In this document: piece after piece, positions 59,291 to 64,000 of the stretch
Position numbering within the stretch: position 1 is the stretch's first letter
How the letters are laid out: the number at the start of each line of letters is the position of its first letter
Origin: Vibrio methylphosphonaticus
Lineage (GTDB): Bacteria; Pseudomonadota; Gammaproteobacteria; Enterobacterales; Vibrionaceae
DNA length: 64,000 nucleotides
Assembly (NCBI RefSeq): GCF_023634655.1
Contig: NZ_JAMKMS010000012.1
Coordinates: 95,161-159,160 of the forward strand
Direction: 5' to 3'
Translations under genes and position numbers: made by a program
The notes under the pieces: model-generated
Databases searched by the model: none
Told to the model about the DNA's origin: nothing
Seen by the model: only the letters and a program-made list of their open reading frames with translations

Positions 59291-59641
59291 TTATAGATTG
59301 AAAATTTGTTGGTATTGTTCTGCCTTAAAGCCAATGTGCAGTTGATCGTCAACTTTGAGAATTGGGCGTTTAATCATGGCAGGCTGCTCAACCAGCAGAG
59401 CGACAACATTCGTTTCGTTTAATTGTTCTTTTTGTTCTGGTGATAACTGACGGTATGTGGTGCCACGTTTGTTGAGTACTAATTCCCAGCCGAGTTGCTG
59501 ACAAAACTGTTCAACTAATTCAGGGGTAATGCCTTGCTTACGATAGTCGTGAAATTGGCATTCAATGTTATTGGCTTCAAGCCATTTTTTTGCTTTTTTG
59601 ATGGTGTCACAGTTTGGAATTCCAAACATAGTTGTCGACAT
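59291..59641 (-). CDS. yffB: ArsC/Spx-like protein YffB
   Basis: A 116-residue Spx/ArsC-family protein with one N-terminal cysteine (C11, [11 protein letters not shown]) and the KRPIL loop. Enteric yffB also lies just upstream of dapE. It is a probable glutathione- or thiol-dependent reductase; no arsenic genes are nearby, so arsenate reduction is unproven. It shares the family with YfgD encoded 9 kb away. Confidence 0.9.
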   Translation of the reverse strand: MSTTMFGIPNCDTIKKAKKWLEANNIECQFHDYRKQGITPELVEQFCQQLGWELVLNKRGTTYRQLSPEQKEQLNETNVVALLVEQPAMIKRPILKVDDQLHIGFKAEQYQQIFNL

Positions 59642-59945
59642 ATTGGTGTCCTTTGAGCGCTGATGATCCCTCTTTAGATATGAGGGTTCTTGTTATGGGT
59701 GTTGTTCTTTGCATCCTATCAAGAAGTGTTGTGAGAGACAAAGCCTGTCGGTCTTGGTCGGACTTTTACTCGTTGGTTTTTAGGTCAGTTTGGCGAAGAA
59801 TTACCGTGATTTGCTGCAAAATCCTAAAGAGTCGTTACAAAATCAAGGTAATTGAAACAAAACCGATTATCGAGAAATTGATCAAGCGCAACACCATGCT
59901 GGTGAAATTGAATATATTGGTGAAGCACATAATTAGGAGGTGTCA
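59642..59945. other. Non-coding gap between yffB and the winged-helix gene
   Basis: A 304-bp gap. It includes a small CCCTC/GAGGG hairpin at about 59669-59685. An open reading frame of about 107 codons crosses it on the plus strand, but has no coding character or ribosome site. No RNA gene or promoter is recognised. Confidence 0.5.
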
Positions 59946-60227
59946 ATGGAACTGAGTCCTGTATTTGCACGTCGTCTCTATCTTGCACTGCTTGTTGAGA
60001 GCATAGACAGACCGAATGTGCCAAAGCTGATTGAAAGAACGGGGTGGCCTCGTCGCACCATACAAGATGTGATCAAAGCGCTACCCGGTATCGGTATTGA
60101 ACTGATGTTTGTTCAAGATGGGCGTAGACACAATGATGGATATTACCAGTTATCTGACTGGGGACCGTTTGATAGCCAATGGGTCGTACAGCGTAAAGTT
60201 GATATTGAATCAACGTTAGGCGTATAG
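59946..60227 (+). CDS. Small winged-helix-turn-helix protein
   Basis: A 93-residue protein with a helix-turn-helix region (LIERTGWPRRTIQDVIKAL, about residues 24-42) and a winged tail (GIGIELMFVQDGRRHNDGYY). It resembles small DNA-binding proteins conserved in Vibrio near dapE; its target is unknown. A strong Shine-Dalgarno (AGGAGGTG) lies 5 nt before the ATG. A long terminator palindrome is downstream. Confidence 0.8.
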   Translation: MELSPVFARRLYLALLVESIDRPNVPKLIERTGWPRRTIQDVIKALPGIGIELMFVQDGRRHNDGYYQLSDWGPFDSQWVVQRKVDIESTLGV

Positions 60228-60281
60228 CAGCAATGGTCATCTTCGAACGGGGATGAAATATTAAGAACGTGCGAGCGAATA

Positions 60282-60319
60282 AAAAATAAAGCCAGGGTCT
60301 AGACCCTGGCTTTATTTTT
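60282..60319. terminator. Bidirectional terminator, 38-bp perfect palindrome
   Basis: Two 19-bp arms (AAAAATAAAGCCAGGGTCT and its complement) meet without a spacer at 60300/60301. T-rich ends lie on both strands, so it ends both the winged-helix gene and the DUF4156 gene, whose stop overlaps it. Confidence 0.9.
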
Positions 60320-60662
60320 GGCAATCGTAAGCGCTACCGAACAGTGTGACAGATGTTTGGAAATCAATTGGCAACAGTAGATAGACCGTATTAGCGCCTA
60401 TTTCGGCCGCGTTATTTTTAATGTCATTCATCGCACCTCGTGCCATAGTGCTATTGAGTAGGAAGAGAAAGTTATACCAATGCCCTTCAGAGCCAGTCAC
60501 GTCGCCTTTCCATTGGCACTGTGACGTATCAATATTTTGATCCAATCTCAGTACCACGGATGCAGATTGTTGCGTGAGGTTATGCGCAGGTGACGAGCAC
60601 CCGGATAACATGACAATGCAGAGCAATGCCGCTGATATTTTATGAGTGCAGAAAGAATACAT
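60312..60662 (-). CDS. DUF4156-like lipoprotein
   Basis: A 116-residue lipoprotein precursor with lipobox LSGC (Cys22) and a small mature domain with repeated Cys (QCQWKG, AYDCQK) that could pair. The region NFLFLLNSTMARGAMNDIKNNAAEIGANTVYLL matches DUF4156-type proteins in style; function unknown. The ATG at 60662 is chosen over a TTG three codons upstream. It overlaps the DUF2956 gene stop by 23 nt. Confidence 0.8.
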   Translation of the reverse strand: MYSFCTHKISAALLCIVMLSGCSSPAHNLTQQSASVVLRLDQNIDTSQCQWKGDVTGSEGHWYNFLFLLNSTMARGAMNDIKNNAAEIGANTVYLLLPIDFQTSVTLFGSAYDCQK

Positions 60663-60990
60663 ACGCAGCAAAACCTATCCAGCTGATCGTTAATAACCCC
60701 CAAGGCAGCCTCGAAGGGGGCGTTACGGCTTGAGGTGAGACAGAGTCACTTGGTTCCGTGTGATCCGTTATCGCGGGTTTTAGTTTCTCTCTTCGTTGTT
60801 TTTTTTGGGCTTTATCCGCTTGGCGTTTTTTCTCTTTTTGTTGTTTCTTATAAAGGGCGATCCCTTTTTCAATCCCTTGTGCGACTAATCGCGTTTGCTC
60901 TTTCGTTTGACCGGGTTTTTGTGTGGACTTTGCAATTCTCATTGCTTCTTGCTGAGTTTCAGCGGATGGGATGGGTTGTTGATTTTTCAT
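60640..60990 (-). CDS. DUF2956 family membrane protein
   Basis: A 116-residue protein of the DUF2956 family, common in Vibrio. The first 80 residues are highly charged (ALYKKQQKEKKRQADKAQKK), a likely helix. One hydrophobic segment (about 95-114, LPWGLLTISWIGFAAYVFFL) is at the C-terminus. Tail-anchored topology is plausible. Function unknown. It overlaps the start of the lipoprotein gene downstream. Confidence 0.82.
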   Translation of the reverse strand: MKNQQPIPSAETQQEAMRIAKSTQKPGQTKEQTRLVAQGIEKGIALYKKQQKEKKRQADKAQKKQRREKLKPAITDHTEPSDSVSPQAVTPPSRLPWGLLTISWIGFAAYVFFLHS

Positions 60991-61095
60991 TATTTATAAA
61001 TACCAAGCGACTCGCAAATACATTGTCTTTATTTTATCACAATGTCGCGCATGAACTTGAATAGTCATACGTGCAACTCAATATAATGTGATACG

Positions 61096-61610
61096 AGACA
61101 AAGAGAGATAGACACATGCGCTATGCATTTGAGCAATACGATAAACATGGTTTTTTAAAAGCCCCCATTTGGTTATGGTTAGGGTGGTTTTTCCTGATCC
61201 GAGCATGGGTGGTGTTTGTCGTGGCTGGCGCTAGCCGAAATGATGGTGTAACCATTCTAGAGTACGTCTACCCTGATCAGCAGATGCTGTATATAGGGCT
61301 TGCGATGGGATTGCCTATTGCTATTGCGATGTGGCTGATCAGTTTAAGGAAGCCGGAGTCGACATTCATAAACGGACTGGTGAACTACTTGAAACCGATT
61401 TCTTTGGTTGTGGTCGCAGGGCAGTTGATCCACACCACGTATTTAGTGAATTTACAACATTGGGGGTTCAGTTGGACCAATGCGCTGACCTTAGTGCTGC
61501 TACTTTGGTTCGCCATTTATTTGGTCAACAGCCGTACTGTGGTAGATTGTTTGGCAATTCCAAACGATATCCGTTCGGTTACTGATCACAATCATAACTC
61601 TAGTCACTAG
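61096..61610 (+). CDS. yfeZ: DUF2919 family membrane protein YfeZ
   Basis: A 171-residue or 164-residue inner-membrane protein; the coding start is best taken as the ATG at 61116 within this region, after GAGAGAT, which gives the product MRYAFEQYDKHGFLK. About four to five hydrophobic segments are seen (about 17-37, 60-78, 90-110, 118-140). DUF2919 function is unknown. It lies 35 nt upstream of the yfeX-like peroxidase gene, as in enteric bacteria, so the two are probably co-transcribed. Confidence 0.7.
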
Positions 61611-61645
61611 TTAAAAATACACTGAGCAAAAATAGAGGAGTTTTT

Positions 61646-62548
61646 ATGTCATTACCACAAAGTGCCATTATCCCAGATGCGGAACCTTTCGCGCTGTATA
61701 CGCAATTGAAAGTGAACCAAAATCCGCAACAAGTGCTCGCTGCATTACAAGCCTTACCTAAGCTGGTGGATGATCTCAATCAATCTCAACCCGACGCAGC
61801 TTTGACGTTATCTCTAGCATTCAGCCACCAGTTTTGGACCGGACTTACTCAGTCAATGCCAGCTGAGCTGAAGCCGTTTCCTGAATTAGGTGAAGGCGAG
61901 ATTCATGCGCCTTCGACAGATGTGGATGTACTCATTCACTGTCATTCTAAGCGTCATGATTTACATTTCTTCGTTTTGCGTAAGTTGATGTTAGACATTT
62001 CATCCGATGTGACGATTGTCGACGAGACTCAAGGGTTCCGATTTATGGACTCACGCGATATGACAGATTTCGTCGATGGTACTGAAAACCCTAAAGGCGA
62101 AAAGCGTGCAGAAGTCGCGCTCATCAGCCAAGGTGAATTAGCTGGCGGCAGTTATGTGATGGTCCAACGTTTTGAACATAACCTTCCTGCTTGGAGTCGA
62201 CTCAATGTTGCGGCACAAGAAAAAGTGGTTGGTCGAACTAAGCCAGACTCCATTGAACTCGACGATGTGCCAGCGGCCTCTCATGTAGGGCGAGTGGACT
62301 TGAAAGAAGAAGGCGTAGGGTTGAAAATTGTTCGTCACAGCTTGCCTTACGGCAGTGTCAGTGGCGCGCACGGTTTACTGTTTATCGCTTACTGTAATAC
62401 GGTTCATAACTTTGATGCGATGCTTGAAAGTATGTACGGGGTAACCGATGGGAAAACCGACCAATTGCTGCGTTTTACTAAAGCCGTCACTGGCGCGTAT
62501 TTCTTTGCCCCTTCTCAGGGCATGCTAGCTGAGTTGACCGTAAAATAA
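61646..62548 (+). CDS. yfeX: Dyp-type heme peroxidase YfeX
   Basis: Cytosolic heme protein of the DyP-type peroxidase family; enteric YfeX oxidises porphyrinogens. The 300-residue product has the distal GxxDG motif (FVDGTENP, D144), proximal heme ligand H213 (SHVGRVDL) and distal R230. It follows yfeZ. A hairpin, possibly a terminator, lies about 40 nt after the stop. Confidence 0.95.
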   Translation: MSLPQSAIIPDAEPFALYTQLKVNQNPQQVLAALQALPKLVDDLNQSQPDAALTLSLAFSHQFWTGLTQSMPAELKPFPELGEGEIHAPSTDVDVLIHCHSKRHDLHFFVLRKLMLDISSDVTIVDETQGFRFMDSRDMTDFVDGTENPKGEKRAEVALISQGELAGGSYVMVQRFEHNLPAWSRLNVAAQEKVVGRTKPDSIELDDVPAASHVGRVDLKEEGVGLKIVRHSLPYGSVSGAHGLLFIAYCNTVHNFDAMLESMYGVTDGKTDQLLRFTKAVTGAYFFAPSQGMLAELTVK

Positions 62549-62588
62549 TGGCCTTTGCTCGATAGCGATCAGTATAACGACCAATATA

Positions 62589-62617
62589 GAGTTTCTTGCG
62601 GTTCGAGCAAGAAACTC
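62589..62617 (+). terminator. Hairpin after yfeX
   Basis: An 11-bp perfect stem (GAGTTTCTTGC/GCAAGAAACTC) with a 7-nt loop. The T-run after it is weak, so it is a probable but not certain terminator. Confidence 0.6.
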
Positions 62618-62650
62618 GTTTGCTTCACTTGCACACCGGGTTTACCTTCC

Positions 62651-62677
62651 TTAAGTTTTTCTTTTACCCGCCGATAT
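62651..62677 (+). promoter_or_regulatory. Sigma-28 (FliA) promoter for flagellin
   Basis: TTAAGTTT, 11-nt spacer, GCCGATAT, close to the consensus TAAAGTTT-N11-GCCGATAA. It lies 30 nt before the flagellin ATG. Confidence 0.88.
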
Positions 62678-62707
62678 CAATAACAATCATCTGTTTTGTG
62701 GATTGTT

Positions 62708-63844
62708 ATGTCTATTACCGTTAATACCAATGTTAGTGCAATGATGGCGCAAAATCAGCTCCACAAGGCGACTGACGCTCTAAATCAATCGTTAGAGCGA
62801 TTGGCGTCGGGCAGTCGTATTAATAGCGCAAAAGATGACGCGGCAGGGCTACAAATTTCCAACCGTCTAGATGCACAAATCTCGGGATTAAGTGTCGCGC
62901 AACGAAATGCCAACGATGGTATTTCCATCATGCAAACGGCGGAAGGTGCTATGAATGAAACATCGAAAATTTTGCAACGTATGCGTGACTTGTCGTTGCA
63001 GTCATCTAATGGCGCGAATTCTCCTAATGACCGGCGAGCTTTGCAAGAAGAGTTCACTGCACTTAACGATGAGCTAAATCGTATTGCAGAAACGACCTCT
63101 TTTGGCGGAAGAAAGTTACTCAATGGTCAGTTTGGCAGTACGTCTTTTCAAATTGGCGCGGCAGCAGGGGAGGCATTGCAGGTTGAGCTTAAGAGTATGC
63201 GAACCGATCAGCTGCAAATGGGCGGATCGGCGTACCAATCATTGAATGGAGCATCGGAAAATTGGCGTGTTATGCAAGGTCAGCAACAGCTTAGCTTTAG
63301 CTATGTAGACTCAGCAGGTCGTAGTATGACAGAAACAATTGAAGCGAAAATTGGCGATGACATAGAGCAGGTGGCGACATACATTAATGGTCAAACAAAG
63401 GTGTTGTCGGCATCTGTGAATGAGCATGGACAATTACAGTTGTTTGCCGATTCGCAAAAAGTGACGAACGAAGTGACGTTTTCAGGGGCGCTAGCAAGCG
63501 AATTGCAGATGGAGACGCAAGGTTTTGTCACCGTTGACGATCTGTCGATAGATTCGGTAGGCGGCGCTCAGCTGTCCGTTTCTGTTATTGATAAGGCAAT
63601 GAAGTTCGTTGATAGTCATCGCTCAGAATTGGGGGCCAATCAAAATCGACTTGGACATACCATTAATAATCTCGCTAATATGGAAGAGAACTTGTCATCG
63701 TCGAGAAGCCGGATCCGAGACACCGACTACGCCAAAGAAACCACGCAAATGATTAAACAGCAGATATTACAGCAAGTAAGCACGAGCATTTTGGCTCAAG
63801 CGAAGCAAACCCCGAACTTAGCCATGACCTTACTGCAATCATAA
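62708..63844 (+). CDS. Flagellin
   Basis: Filament subunit exported by the flagellar type III apparatus. The 378-residue protein has conserved D0/D1 ends ([16 protein letters not shown] at the N-terminus with [34 protein letters not shown] and [10 protein letters not shown] at the C-terminus) and a short variable centre (about 175-290). In the Vibrio order by dapE and yfeX this is the first gene of a multi-flagellin cluster, probably called flaE or flaF depending on species; I give no symbol. The ATG at 62708 is chosen. Preceded by a sigma-28 promoter; more flagellin genes likely follow outside the window. Confidence 0.95.
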   Translation: MSITVNTNVSAMMAQNQLHKATDALNQSLERLASGSRINSAKDDAAGLQISNRLDAQISGLSVAQRNANDGISIMQTAEGAMNETSKILQRMRDLSLQSSNGANSPNDRRALQEEFTALNDELNRIAETTSFGGRKLLNGQFGSTSFQIGAAAGEALQVELKSMRTDQLQMGGSAYQSLNGASENWRVMQGQQQLSFSYVDSAGRSMTETIEAKIGDDIEQVATYINGQTKVLSASVNEHGQLQLFADSQKVTNEVTFSGALASELQMETQGFVTVDDLSIDSVGGAQLSVSVIDKAMKFVDSHRSELGANQNRLGHTINNLANMEENLSSSRSRIRDTDYAKETTQMIKQQILQQVSTSILAQAKQTPNLAMTLLQS

Positions 63845-63863
63845 CGCCGGTATTCGACGTTAC

Positions 63864-63886
63864 GTCTAATAACTTTAGACTTTTTT
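63864..63886 (+). terminator. Weak terminator after flagellin
   Basis: A 6-bp stem (GTCTAA/TTAGAC) with a TAACT loop and T6. It is AT-rich and short, so low efficiency is likely. Confidence 0.6.
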
Positions 63887-63967
63887 ATGATTAACTTCTG
63901 CTTTTTCCTGCTTTATCACACTCCAAACCGATATCACCGAAAAAATCCAATTATCTTTAAAAAAAAC

Positions 63968-63994
63968 TCAAGTTCTTGCTTTGCAAGGCGATAA
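63968..63994 (+). promoter_or_regulatory. Possible second sigma-28 promoter at the window edge
   Basis: TCAAGTTC, 11-nt spacer, GGCGATAA. It matches the FliA -10 at 7 of 8 positions and its -35 less well. It would drive the next gene, probably another flagellin, beyond the window. Confidence 0.6.
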
Positions 63995-64000
63995 AGAAAG

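Noticed and set aside
59632..59955. Open reading frame of 107 codons on the plus strand before the winged-helix gene
   Set aside because: No ribosome site, Cys/Arg/Ser-rich non-protein-like translation, and it overlaps the start of yffB and of the better-supported winged-helix gene.

Overview
The window is a stretch of chromosome from a marine gammaproteobacterium, almost certainly a Vibrio. Three things point there. The gene order matches the enteric/Vibrio backbone: map-rpsB-tsf-pyrH-frr-uppS-cdsA-ispC-rseP-bamA-skp-lpxD-fabZ-lpxA-lpxB-rnhB-dnaE-accA-tilS, then gloB/yafS/rnhA/dnaQ, fadE/gmhA/yafJ, and gcvR/bcp/dapA/bamC. There are several Vibrio-type small families (DUF3622, DUF3461, DUF2897, DUF2956, TIGR03503, DUF2066/DUF2069). 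The right edge holds a flagellin preceded by a sigma-28 promoter. By eye the base composition is mid-40s percent GC and even. I see no integrase, transposase, tRNA, rRNA, CRISPR array or phage gene.

Layout. 1-6.5 kb holds small conserved genes, proS, trmO and an AbgT-type transporter. 6.5-10.1 kb holds glnD and map on the minus strand. 10.1-31.6 kb is a long plus-strand block for translation (rpsB, tsf, frr), nucleotide supply (pyrH), lipid carrier, phospholipid and isoprenoid synthesis (uppS, cdsA, ispC), envelope assembly (rseP, bamA, skp), lipid A and fatty acids (lpxD, fabZ, lpxA, lpxB, accA), replication (rnhB, dnaE) and tRNA-Ile lysidine (tilS). 31.7-33.4 kb has a cytochrome c, glnB (PII) and an EEP-fold protein. 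33.5-39.2 kb is the mltD/gloB/yafS/rnhA/dnaQ cluster. 39.3-43.5 kb is fadE divergent from gmhA-yafJ, with a FadR-like operator. 43.7-47.6 kb is purMN divergent from upp, with uraA converging on upp, and a PurR-like box before purM. 47.9-53.6 kb has DUF2066, DUF2069, a WrbA-like flavoprotein, yfgD, bepA and a TusA-like/PerM pair. 53.7-59.6 kb has bcp, gcvR, dapA, bamC, an M15 peptidase, dapE and yffB. 59.9-63.8 kb has a small winged-helix protein, small membrane and lipoprotein genes, yfeZ-yfeX and the flagellin.

How the genes work together. Three regulatory themes recur. Envelope biogenesis genes form one run interrupted by hairpins that could set relative expression. The nitrogen sensor pair GlnD (uridylyltransferase) and GlnB (its PII substrate) both lie here but in separate units. 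Purine and uracil salvage/de novo genes (purMN, upp, uraA) are adjacent.

I looked for an undescribed system and did not find a convincing one: this is core genome. The best leads are non-coding or small. They are a triple 16-bp tandem repeat before pyrH, a similar 16-bp duplication across the purN stop, a 7-bp microsatellite spanning the DUF2069 stop, punctuating hairpins in the 21-kb block, a possible sigma-E promoter inside rseP, a TusA-like protein with an altered motif abutting perM, and a one-cysteine Bcp.
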